From: Streptomyces anulatus
GTDB taxonomy: Bacteria > Actinomycetota > Actinomycetes > Streptomycetales > Streptomycetaceae
DNA length: 64,000 bases
Assembly (NCBI RefSeq): GCF_000721175.1
Contig: NZ_JOEZ01000005.1
Location: forward strand, 124,001-188,000
Reading direction: 5' to 3'
Position 1 is the stretch's first letter. Each line of letters begins with the position of its first letter. The translations under genes and the position numbers were made by a program. Positions 56,823 to 64,000 of the stretch are shown piece after piece. The notes beneath the pieces are model-generated. The model worked only from the letters and a program-made list of their open reading frames with translations, ran no database searches and was not told the origin of the DNA.

Positions 56823-58382
56823 TCAGAGCTCGACGTAGGTGTGCTCGGTCAGGCCGTACTTCACCGCGATCGCGTTCCACAGCTCGGACGCCTCGCGCTT
56901 GGCCTCGGTGGCCACCCCGCTCTGCTGGTTGGCCTTGGCCGTCTCGTTCGTCGACCGGGCCTGACCGCCCTTGCAGACGGACTTGTTCTTCTTGGCCTGC
57001 CGCGCCCAGGTGGCGTAGTGCTCGTCGGCAGCGGCCGAGGCCTTCCACGCGCGGTTCAGCGAGGCGGTCAGCTCCTCGTTCCGCGGGAGCTTGTCCACGG
57101 TCAGTCCTTCGAGCCGGGTCACCAGGTCACGGCGCTGCTGGGCGGCGCCCTTGAGGTCGGTGTTCGCCTGGTCCAGTTCCTTGCAGGACTTGATCTTCTC
57201 GACCGCGCTGATCACCGCGGCCCGGCTGTCGTTGCTGTCGGCCAGCAATTCGTCCAGCGCCTCGGCCTGCGGCTTCGCCGGGTCGGGCGCGGCCTTGGTG
57301 GTGGGCTCGGCGACCGGTGAGCTCTGCGCGGCGACCGGCTGCTTGTCGTCCTCGCCGGAATCGTCGCCGAGGCTCCACAGCGCGCCCGCGCCGAGACCGA
57401 TGACGGCGCAGGCGACGACGACCGCGGCGATCAGCGGAACGTGCGCGGACCGCCGGCGCGGAGCCTCGTCGCCCTGCCACGGGGGCGGCGCGTCCTGCTC
57501 CGCACGGCCCTGGAGTCCCTGGAGGCCGGACTGGTGGCCCCCCGGGTCCTGCGGCGGCAACTGGCCGCCCTGGGGCTGCTGCTGGGACTGGTAGCCCTGC
57601 TGCTGGTACGGGGCCGGGGGCTGCTGCCCCGCGTCGAACTGCGGCATCTGCTGCGTGGCGCCCGCCGGTTCCTCCGTACGGAACAGGTTGTCGAACTCCG
57701 CGGGCGGCTGCCGGTCCCCCGGCGCACCCGGCCTGATCCCGTACGGGGCCCCTCCGGGCACCGGGGGTATGTACTGGGTCGCGTCGGCGTCCCCGCCGCC
57801 CGGCGCGGGCCCCACGGGGCCGGGGCCGCCCGGGACGGGCGCGATGAACTGCGTGGCGTCCGCGTCACCGCCGGGAGCGCCCTGAGCACCGGGAGCGCCA
57901 TGACCGCCCGGCCCGGCCTCCGGCGGCAGCGGCTGCGCGTACGGCTGGTGCTGTTGCTCGTGCTGCTGGGGCTGATGCTGCTGCTGGGGGTACTGCTGCT
58001 GGTACCCACCGGGCTGCTGGGACTGCTGCTGCGGCGGCTGCTGGTAGGAGCCGGGCTGCCCCTGGGACTGCTGGTACACCCCGGGCTGCTGGTACGCCTC
58101 CGGGCCCGGCGGCTGCTGCGCGGGCGGCAGGGGCTGCGCCGGCGGGTAGCCGTAGTGCCCCTGCGCCTGCTGGTCCGGCTCCGGCTGCGCGCCCGGCGGC
58201 CCCCAGAGCTGCCCCCACGGCTGACCACCGGCGGGCGCCCCCTGCTCGCCCTGTCCGGCCTCGGGCGCCCCCGGGGTCCAGGGGGCGCCGCCGTCGGCGG
58301 GCAGTACGACACCCTCGTGCGCGGGTCGTGCGGCGGGGAGCTGTTGCTCGCCGCTCTGTCCGCCCTGTCCGCTCTGCGTCAC
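56823..58382 (-). CDS. Gln/Pro/Gly-rich single-pass membrane protein
   Basis: 519 residues. The first 320 are disordered: Gln-Pro-Gly-Tyr repeats (YQQPGVYQQSQGQPGSYQQP and similar), then two copies of DADATQ-F/Y-I-x-PVPGG. A basic RRRS precedes one transmembrane helix (VPLIAAVVVACAVIGLGAGALW, near 330-352), so the Gln-rich part is cytoplasmic. The outer domain is helical with cysteines in KSCKELDQ and KSVCKGG that may be disulfide-bonded. The DADATQ/PVPGG pattern recurs in Streptomyces membrane proteins. Function unknown. Confidence 0.8.
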   Translation of the reverse strand: MTQSGQGGQSGEQQLPAARPAHEGVVLPADGGAPWTPGAPEAGQGEQGAPAGGQPWGQLWGPPGAQPEPDQQAQGHYGYPPAQPLPPAQQPPGPEAYQQPGVYQQSQGQPGSYQQPPQQQSQQPGGYQQQYPQQQHQPQQHEQQHQPYAQPLPPEAGPGGHGAPGAQGAPGGDADATQFIAPVPGGPGPVGPAPGGGDADATQYIPPVPGGAPYGIRPGAPGDRQPPAEFDNLFRTEEPAGATQQMPQFDAGQQPPAPYQQQGYQSQQQPQGGQLPPQDPGGHQSGLQGLQGRAEQDAPPPWQGDEAPRRRSAHVPLIAAVVVACAVIGLGAGALWSLGDDSGEDDKQPVAAQSSPVAEPTTKAAPDPAKPQAEALDELLADSNDSRAAVISAVEKIKSCKELDQANTDLKGAAQQRRDLVTRLEGLTVDKLPRNEELTASLNRAWKASAAADEHYATWARQAKKNKSVCKGGQARSTNETAKANQQSGVATEAKREASELWNAIAVKYGLTEHTYVEL

Positions 58383-58570
58383 CGGGACTCCTACGTGTGA
58401 ACCTACGGAATCGTCGGCTCACGCTATCGGGTGGTCACCCGCCTCCGCCAAGCGCGTGGTGCCCCTCACGACCCCTTCACAGGGCGGGTAACATCCCGGG
58501 TCCCCGCGACGCTGTTAACGACCGGACCGCACCGGACGCGGCCCCGGACCGCGTCGACGGCCACGTGCCC

Positions 58571-59953
58571 TCACGCCGCCTGGAGCTCCAGCCGTTCGCC
58601 GAACTCCCGCACCGCGGGCTCCTCTCCGTAGGGCGTGAGCCGTTGCTGGAGGTCGTCGAGGTATTCGGCGCCCCGGCTGGAGCGCACCGTCGACAGCAGC
58701 TCCATCGCCCGGGTCCCCGTGTGGCACGCCCGCTCCACCTCGCGCTGCTGCACCTGGGCCGAGGCCAGCAGCACCAGCGCGATGCCCCGGCGCCGGGCCC
58801 GGGTCTCCGGCAGCGCGGCCAGCGCCTCCTTGGCCCGACGGGCGGCCTCGTGCGCCTGCCCCAGGTCCCGGTGGCAGTGGGCCAGTTCGTCCGCGAGGTA
58901 GCCCGCGTCGAAGTGCGCGATCCAGACCGGGTCGTCGCCGGTGTCCGGGTCGGCCTGCTCCAGCGCGGCGACCGCCCGCCCCGCCACCGTGTGGCAGGTC
59001 CGGGCGTCCCCGAGCAGCGCGTGCCCCCGGGCCTCCGCCGCGTAGAACATCGCCTGGGCGCGGGGGGTGACCTGCCCCCGGGCCCCTTCCTGGGCGGCGC
59101 GGGCCAGTTGGGCGATCTCGCGGGGGTTGCCGAGCTGGGCGGCGAGATGGCTCATCGACGCGGCGAGCACATAGCCGCCGTACGCCCGGTCGCCCGCCGC
59201 CTGCGCGAGCCGCAGCGCCTGGATGTAGTAGCGCTGGGCGAGTCCGGGCTGGCCGGTGTCGACCGCCATGTAGCCGCCGAGCTCGGTGAGCCGGGCCACC
59301 GCGCCGAACAGCCGGCGCCCCACCTGTTCGCGGTACGCCCCCGAAAGCAGCCCGGAGACCACGCTGTTGAGGTAGTGCACGAGCACCGGCCGCACATGGC
59401 CGCTGCCGAAGCGGTGGTCGAGGTCGGTCAGCGCGGCGGTCATCGCCCGCACCGCCTCGACGTCGGACATCCCGACCCGGGCCCCGGCCCCCCGCTCGAC
59501 CTGGGCGTCCGGCCCCGAGATCAGCCAGTCCCGGCTGGGCTCGACGAGCGCGGATGCGGCGACCGCCGACCCGGTGAGCAGATCGCGGCGGCCCACGTCG
59601 CTGCGCCACAGCTCGCAGACCTGCTCGATGGCCCCGGCGGCGGTCGGAGCGTACTGGAGGCCGACGCCGGAGGCCAGGTTCTTGCCGCTGGCCATGCCGA
59701 TCTCGTCGATCGTGACCGTACGGCCGAGCTTGCGGCCCAGCGCCTCGGCGATGATGCCCGGGGCCCGGCCCCGGGGCTGCTGTCCGCGCAGCCAACGGGC
59801 CACGGAGGTCTTGTCGTAGCGCAGATCGAGCCCCCGCTCGGCCCCGACCATGTTCACGCGGCGGGCGAGGCCCGCGTTGGAACAGGCGGCTTCCTGGATG
59901 AGTGTCTGGAGCCGTTCGTTGGGCTGGCGGGCTACGAGAGGCCTTGCAGCCAT
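58571..59953 (-). CDS. HTH/TPR developmental-type regulator
   Basis: 460 residues from ATG at 59953 behind CAGGGGGAC. The N-terminal 110 residues form an XRE-like DNA-binding domain (ERLQTLIQEAACSNAGLARR, LRYDKTSVARWLRGQQPRGR, EALGRKLGRTVTIDEIGM). The rest are TPR-like helices (LAQRYYIQALRLAQAAGDRA, AQEGARGQVTPRAQAMFYAA, LADELAHCHRDLGQAHEAAR). Very similar proteins are conserved across Streptomyces, and the layout recalls NsdA-type regulators of sporulation and antibiotics, though I cannot confirm orthology. A 9-bp inverted repeat sits just upstream. Confidence 0.82.
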   Translation of the reverse strand: MAARPLVARQPNERLQTLIQEAACSNAGLARRVNMVGAERGLDLRYDKTSVARWLRGQQPRGRAPGIIAEALGRKLGRTVTIDEIGMASGKNLASGVGLQYAPTAAGAIEQVCELWRSDVGRRDLLTGSAVAASALVEPSRDWLISGPDAQVERGAGARVGMSDVEAVRAMTAALTDLDHRFGSGHVRPVLVHYLNSVVSGLLSGAYREQVGRRLFGAVARLTELGGYMAVDTGQPGLAQRYYIQALRLAQAAGDRAYGGYVLAASMSHLAAQLGNPREIAQLARAAQEGARGQVTPRAQAMFYAAEARGHALLGDARTCHTVAGRAVAALEQADPDTGDDPVWIAHFDAGYLADELAHCHRDLGQAHEAARRAKEALAALPETRARRRGIALVLLASAQVQQREVERACHTGTRAMELLSTVRSSRGAEYLDDLQQRLTPYGEEPAVREFGERLELQAA

Positions 59954-59979
59954 ATGTCCCCCTGAAGCATCGGTTATGT

Positions 59980-60041
59980 GCAGTGATCGGTGGAAGGGAT
60001 CACTGCCCGGCACATACACAAGAAATGCGCATATTCCATCG
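59980..60041. promoter_or_regulatory. Inverted repeat and shared motif upstream of the HTH/TPR regulator
   Basis: GCAGTGATC at 59980-59988 faces GATCACTGC at 59998-60006 with a 9-bp spacer, 27 bp upstream of the start: a good autoregulatory operator. GCATATTCCATCG at 60029-60041 is identical to 44945-44957, placed on the same strand relative to the minus-strand gene. Confidence 0.55.
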
Positions 60042-60228
60042 GCATTCGGTACGGACGTGGCGCGTTGCACCGTCGCGGGGGTCCGAGCGCGGTCCCGGGC
60101 GGCGGTCCTGGAGGTGGTTACCCGCCCTTCGCTGCGACGCCTCACGCGCGCCCCCGCTCGTGCACCGATGCGCCCCGCGTGCGGGATCGATGCGCCGGGC
60201 CCCGGTTCAGGGGAGGCCGTAACCCCTG

Positions 60229-60930
60229 GTGACGGCGGGAGTTGTGCTGGGCGTGGAAGAGCCCATCGGAGTCACGGAAGCCGCACAGGTCCCTCAGCAG
60301 CGGGGCGAGCACCTGCTCGCCGCCGCGGTGCGGTATGCGGAAGAGCGTCACTGGGACGTGTTCCCCGGCACCTGGCTGGAGGCGGTGGGCGGCAAGGAAC
60401 GGTGTTCGTGCGGCGACGCCGACTGCCCCCTGCCCGGGGCCCATGCGGACCGGCCCGGCTGGGCGGGCCGGGCGACCGGCAGCGGGGCGGCGGCCCGGCG
60501 CATGTGGAGCAGGCAGCCCCGTGCCTCGGTGCTGCTGCCGACCGGGCGGACGTTCGACGCGCTGGAGGTGCCGGAGGCCGCGGGCTTCCTGGCGCTGGCC
60601 CGGATGGAGCGGATGGACCTGACGCTGGGCCCGGTCACCCGCACGCCCGACCGCCGGATGCTGTTCCTCGTGCTGCCGGGGGCCGCCGCCAAGACCGCAG
60701 AGCTGGTGCGCGCGCTGGGCTGGAACGCCGGGGCGATCGACCTGACCGGCCGGGGCGAGGGCCACTACATCGCCGCCCCGCCCACCCGGGTGGGCGCCCG
60801 GGGGGCCGTGCAGTGGGCCCGCAGGCCCACCCACACCAACCGCTGGCTGCCCGATGTGGACGAGCTGATCAGCCCGCTGGCGTACGCCTGCGCCCGTGAG
60901 GCGGCCGACGCCCGCGCCCAAACCTCGTAG
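60229..60930 (+). CDS. Bifunctional DNA primase/polymerase-like (prim-pol) protein, probably degenerate
   Basis: Up to 233 residues; GTGs at 60229, 60244 and 60253 compete and the last fits GGGAG best. The fold is recognised from HLLAAAVRYAEERHWDVFPG, a zinc-like C-x-C-x4-C knuckle (ERCSCGDADCPLPGAH), RPGWAGRATGSGAAARRMW and TGRGEGHYIAAPPTRVGARG. The metal-binding D-x-D of active prim-pols is replaced by FDALEVPE, so catalysis is doubtful. It is divergent from the HTH/TPR regulator, not in a phage or plasmid context. Confidence 0.75.
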   Translation: MTAGVVLGVEEPIGVTEAAQVPQQRGEHLLAAAVRYAEERHWDVFPGTWLEAVGGKERCSCGDADCPLPGAHADRPGWAGRATGSGAAARRMWSRQPRASVLLPTGRTFDALEVPEAAGFLALARMERMDLTLGPVTRTPDRRMLFLVLPGAAAKTAELVRALGWNAGAIDLTGRGEGHYIAAPPTRVGARGAVQWARRPTHTNRWLPDVDELISPLAYACAREAADARAQTS

Positions 60931-60970
60931 GACGCCGGAGGCCCTTCCCGGGGCGCCTTTCGTAGGGTGG

Positions 60971-60987
60971 TCCCCACCACGTGGGGA
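60971..60987. promoter_or_regulatory. Palindrome upstream of the ABC exporter operon
   Basis: TCCCCAC-CAC-GTGGGGA is a perfect 7-3-7 inverted repeat 18 bp before the ATPase start, likely an operator or promoter-overlapping site. The regulator is unknown. Confidence 0.55.
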
Positions 60988-61004
60988 TATCGAAAGGCTG
61001 TGCC

Positions 61005-61832
61005 ATGCCGGACCGGACAGATACGCGTAAGGAAACGGTCGCGGCGACGGGTGGTGCCCACGAGGCACGGCCCGCCGTCCGCGTACAGGGGCTGTGGAAG
61101 CGGTTCGGGGAGCAGGTCGCCGTCGCGGGGATCGATCTGGAGCTGCCGGCGGGGAAGTTCATCGGTCTGGTGGGGCCCAACGGGGCGGGCAAGACGACGA
61201 CGCTCTCGATGGTCACCGGGCTGCTGCGGCCCGACATGGGGAAGATCGAGGTCGCGGGCCACGACGTGTGGACGGACCCGGTCGAGGTGAAGTCCCGGAT
61301 CGGCGTCCTGCCGGAGGGGCTGCGGCTCTTCGAGCGGCTCTCGGGACGTGAACTGCTGGCGTACAACGGCCGGTTGCGCGGCCTGCCGGGCGCCGAGGTC
61401 GACAAGCGGGCCACCCAGCTGCTGGACGTGCTGGATCTCGCGGGCGCGCAGCACAAGCTGGTCGTCGACTACTCCACCGGTATGCGGAAGAAGATCGGGC
61501 TCGCGGCGGCCCTGCTCCACAACCCCGAAGTGCTTTTCCTGGACGAGCCGTTCGAGGGCGTCGACCCGGTCTCGGCGCAGATCATCCGGGGCGTGCTGGA
61601 GCGCTACACCCGGTCCGGGGCGACCGTGGTCTTCTCCAGCCATGTGATGGAGCTGGTCGAGTCGCTGTGCGACTGGGTCGCCGTGATGGCGGCGGGCCGG
61701 ATCAAGGCGCAGGGCACGCTGGCCGAGGTGCGCGGCGACGCCCCCTCGCTGCAGAGCGCCTTCCTCGAACTGGTCGGCGCGAGCGGCCGGGACACCGGCG
61801 ACTCCCTCGACTGGCTGGGCGGCGCCCGATGA
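61005..61832 (+). CDS. ABC transporter ATP-binding protein
   Basis: 275 residues from ATG at 61005 (AAAGG upstream). Walker A GPNGAGKTT at 57-65, signature YSTGMRKKIGLA near 156-167, Walker B VLFLDEP at 176-182, H-loop SSHVMELVE. The form matches drug or polyketide exporters of the NatA/DrrA type. It overlaps the permease gene (ATGA), with which it forms an exporter. Confidence 0.92.
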   Translation: MPDRTDTRKETVAATGGAHEARPAVRVQGLWKRFGEQVAVAGIDLELPAGKFIGLVGPNGAGKTTTLSMVTGLLRPDMGKIEVAGHDVWTDPVEVKSRIGVLPEGLRLFERLSGRELLAYNGRLRGLPGAEVDKRATQLLDVLDLAGAQHKLVVDYSTGMRKKIGLAAALLHNPEVLFLDEPFEGVDPVSAQIIRGVLERYTRSGATVVFSSHVMELVESLCDWVAVMAAGRIKAQGTLAEVRGDAPSLQSAFLELVGASGRDTGDSLDWLGGAR

Positions 61833-63466
61833 GCGTGCTGGACACCCCGGTCTCGGCGGCCGCCCCGGCGGCGCCGACGACGGGCCTGATCCCGGTCTTC
61901 GTCACACTCAAGCTGACGCTGCTGCGCAACGGGCTGCGGCAGTCGTCCGGACGCAGGGCGGCGTTCATCGCCTCCTTGGTCTTCACCCTGCTGCTCGCCG
62001 CGGGCCAGGTGCTCGGTCTGGTGCTGCTGCGCGGCAACGAGCACGCGGACACCGTCGTGGTGCTGCTCACGGGGATCGTGGCGCTCGGCTGGGCGGTGCT
62101 GCCGCTGTTCTTCCCCAGCGGTGACGACACCCTCGACCCGACCCGGCTGGTGATGCTGCCGTTGCGGCCCGAGCCACTGATCCGGGCCCTGTTGGTGTCC
62201 TCGATGATCGGCATCGGACCGCTGTTCACCCTGTGCCTGGTGGTCGGCTCGGTCCTGGCGCTCGCGCACGGAGCGGCGGGCGTGGTGTTCGCGGTGCTCG
62301 CGGTCCCGCTGACGATGCTGCTGTGCGTGGCGCTGTCCCGGGCGGTGGCCACGGCCAACGTACGGCTGCTGAACTCCCGCAAGGGCCGCGACCTCGCGGT
62401 GCTCAGCGGGCTGGTGATCGCGGTGGGCATCCAGTTCGTCAACTTCGGCGCGCAGCGGCTCGGCCAGGCCGGCGGGCTCTCCGCGCTGGACCCGGCGGCG
62501 GGCGTGGTGCGCTGGCTGCCCGGCGCCTCCGCCGTGGGGGCGGTGGAGACGGCCTCGGACGGTGCGTACGGGGTCGCCGTCCTCCAGGTGCTGATCACGG
62601 TGGCGGCCCTGGTGGCGCTGATGTGGATGTGGCAGCGGAGCCTGGTGAGGCTGATGACCTCGCCGGACGGTTCGACCCTGGCTGCGGCGGAGCCGGCCCG
62701 TGAGGAGTCCGGGCGGGGCGGCCTGGCGGCGCTGCTGCCGGAGGGCCGTACGGCGACGGTGATGCAGCGCGGGCTGCGGTACGTGGCACGGGACCCGAAG
62801 ACCAAGGCGGCCTGGGTGACGGCGCTGGCGGTGGGGGCGATCATGCCGCTGCTCAACGCCGTCCAGGGCACCGGCTCGGTCTACTTCGCGTGCTTCGCCG
62901 CCGGGATGCTCGGCATGCTGATGTACAACCAGTTCGGCCAGGACACCTCGGCCTTCTGGATGGTGGCGCTGACGATCTCCACGCCCCGGGACGCGTATGT
63001 CGAGCTGCGGGCGCGGGCGCTGGTCCTGCTGCTGCTCACGGTGCCGTTCACGCTGGTCGTGTGTGTGGTGACGGCGGCGATGATCGGGGACTGGCGGTCG
63101 CTGCCGGGGGCACTGGGCCTGTCCTTCGCGCTGCTGAGCTCGATGGTGGCGACGGGGGCGGTGGCCTCGGCGCTGTTCCCGTACTCGATTCCGCAGGAGG
63201 GCGCGTTCAAGAACGTGGTGCCGGGGCAGGGCGGTCTGGCCTGGATCTCGATCCTCGGCGGCATGGTGGCCGTAGCGCTGCTCTCGGCGCCGGTGATCGT
63301 GCCGACCATCTGGATGCACCTCACGGACCACCACGACGCGCTGTGGCTCATGGTGCCGGGCGGGCTCGTGTACGGGGCGCTCATCGGGTGGGCGGGGCTG
63401 CGGTTCGCCGCGGTGCGCACGGCGAACCGGCTGCCGGAGATCCTGGCGGCGGTCAGCAAGGGCTAA
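61829..63466 (+). CDS. ABC transporter permease
   Basis: 545 residues, ATG at 61829 overlapping the ATPase stop. About 12 hydrophobic helices, e.g. ASLVFTLLLAAGQVLGLVLL, VVFAVLAVPLTMLLCVALSR, AWISILGGMVAVALLSAPVI, with a large loop RSLVRLMTSPDGSTLAAAEP in the middle. It looks like two fused ABC-2-type halves. The exported substrate is unknown. Confidence 0.9.
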   Translation: MSVLDTPVSAAAPAAPTTGLIPVFVTLKLTLLRNGLRQSSGRRAAFIASLVFTLLLAAGQVLGLVLLRGNEHADTVVVLLTGIVALGWAVLPLFFPSGDDTLDPTRLVMLPLRPEPLIRALLVSSMIGIGPLFTLCLVVGSVLALAHGAAGVVFAVLAVPLTMLLCVALSRAVATANVRLLNSRKGRDLAVLSGLVIAVGIQFVNFGAQRLGQAGGLSALDPAAGVVRWLPGASAVGAVETASDGAYGVAVLQVLITVAALVALMWMWQRSLVRLMTSPDGSTLAAAEPAREESGRGGLAALLPEGRTATVMQRGLRYVARDPKTKAAWVTALAVGAIMPLLNAVQGTGSVYFACFAAGMLGMLMYNQFGQDTSAFWMVALTISTPRDAYVELRARALVLLLLTVPFTLVVCVVTAAMIGDWRSLPGALGLSFALLSSMVATGAVASALFPYSIPQEGAFKNVVPGQGGLAWISILGGMVAVALLSAPVIVPTIWMHLTDHHDALWLMVPGGLVYGALIGWAGLRFAAVRTANRLPEILAAVSKG

Positions 63467-63484
63467 GCCACCGCCGACGCCTTC

Positions 63485-63562
63485 GGCTACGGCTACGGCT
63501 ACGGCTACGGCTACGGCTACGGCTACGGCTACGGCTACGGCTACGGCTACGGCTACGGCTAC
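63485..63562. repeat. Microsatellite: 13 perfect copies of GGCTAC
   Basis: The hexamer GGCTAC is repeated 13 times without change from 63485 to 63562. It lies 18 bp after the permease stop, and the TAG stop of the convergent hydrolase gene (63559-63561) is inside the last unit. Confidence 0.98.
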
Positions 63563-64000
63563 GGCGAAACCGGTTCGCGGTCGTCGCGGTTGTCCTCGGC
63601 GAGCTGTTCCAGGAACGGTTCCACCGCGGCCCGCCAGCCCTCCGGCTGGTCGTAGTGGACGAGGTGGCCCGCGTCCGCCACTTCCGCGTACTGCCCGCGC
63701 GGAAGGACGCGGACCATCTCCTGGGCCTCGGCGCGGCCCAGCTCCCCGTCGAGGCCGCGCAGCACCAGCGCGGGGCACCGGACCTGGGCCAGCTCCTCCC
63801 AGTGGGCGTCGAAGACCCACGTGGCGCGGGAGCGGAGCATCTGGCGGCGGGAGAAGACGGGGCGCCAGCCGTCCTCGCTCTCGGCCATCACCTCGGCGTA
63901 GAAGTCCCCGCGCGAGGGGTTCGGCCGCTCGACCCAGGGGTCGTCCTCGCCGAACCACTTCCGTACGTCGGCGAGGGTGGCGAAGGGCAGCGGCCAGGAG
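63559..64000 (-). CDS. Alpha/beta hydrolase (5' end outside window)
   Basis: The minus-strand frame is open to the window edge. The part present has RSRATWVFDAHWEELAQVRC, PALVLRGLDGELGRAEAQEM with the strand-6/acid region, and ADAGHLVHYDQPEGWRAAVE with the catalytic His in GHLVH. The nucleophile elbow is beyond the window. It is a cytosolic alpha/beta hydrolase-fold esterase or lipase-like enzyme. Its C-terminus DDREPVSP and stop codon run into the GGCTAC repeat, so unit gains or losses would alter its tail. Confidence 0.85.
   Translation of the reverse strand, partial: SWPLPFATLADVRKWFGEDDPWVERPNPSRGDFYAEVMAESEDGWRPVFSRRQMLRSRATWVFDAHWEELAQVRCPALVLRGLDGELGRAEAQEMVRVLPRGQYAEVADAGHLVHYDQPEGWRAAVEPFLEQLAEDNRDDREPVSP

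Noticed and set aside
60229..60930. Prim-pol gene as evidence of an integrated plasmid
   Set aside because: No replication initiator, transfer or integrase gene adjoins it, and neighbours look like conserved chromosomal genes.
63485..63562. GGCTAC array considered as CRISPR or REP sequence
   Set aside because: Units are contiguous 6-mers without spacers; it is a simple microsatellite. No CRISPR array was seen anywhere in the window.

Overview
The window is about 72% GC with codon use, ATGA/GTGA gene overlaps and gene families typical of Streptomyces. It carries recognisable core genes (an AfsR-type regulator, AfsS, AfsK, HtpX-PspAB, PurU, an initiator tRNA). I read it as chromosomal DNA of a Streptomyces species. 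Family assignments come from recognising motifs and neighbours by eye; no database search was run.

Positions 1-3716 hold the 3' part of afsR (SARP / NB-ARC / TPR), an intergenic region with a textbook SARP direct repeat and -10, a 50-residue AfsS-like protein made of D-Q-H-A-T repeats, a frameshifted secreted relative with D-N-H-A-T repeats, and a type II toxin-antitoxin pair. Positions 9506-13934 hold afsK, a VOC-fold gene that by position may be the AfsK inhibitor kbpA, and a TetR regulator. The AfsK-AfsR-AfsS signalling locus is therefore present but interrupted by other genes.

Threaded through 3.9-50.3 kb are transcription units for CoA-ester catabolism: FadD3-like and FadD ligases, two SCP-x/Ltp thiolase-type enzymes, two DUF35 Zn-ribbon proteins, four acyl-CoA dehydrogenases (one pair sized like FadE28/FadE29), SDR, Zn-alcohol dehydrogenase, cyclase, amidohydrolase, enoyl-CoA hydratases, an ADP-forming acyl-CoA synthetase and a flavin reductase. 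Almost all of these units start beside one recurring 15-bp palindrome, CTGAY-N5-GTYAG. I found ten copies, which outline a single regulon resembling steroid side-chain degradation without the ring-cleavage genes.

Positions 19.7-26.9 kb are accessory. A 28-residue RiPP precursor ending in AYPWIP is followed by an attenuator hairpin and a cytochrome P450, in an atropopeptide (tryptorubin-like) layout. Next comes a two-gene operon of a 1157-residue CHAT protease and an unknown 223-residue partner, with a second P450 upstream on the other strand. Positions 28-44 kb mix a flavin monooxygenase, VOC proteins, an AraC regulator with an NmrA-like reductase, tRNA-fMet, a CGNR regulator and several gene remnants.

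Positions 44.3-64 kb hold an anti-sigma-type ATPase, the FadE/amidohydrolase/FadD block, an EF-hand protein, a STAS / sigma / anti-sigma set, a 177-bp MITE whose end touches the purU stop codon, an orphan substrate-binding lipoprotein, a Gln-rich membrane protein, a TPR regulator, a degenerate prim-pol protein, an ABC exporter pair and a 13-copy GGCTAC microsatellite overlapping the end of an alpha/beta hydrolase.
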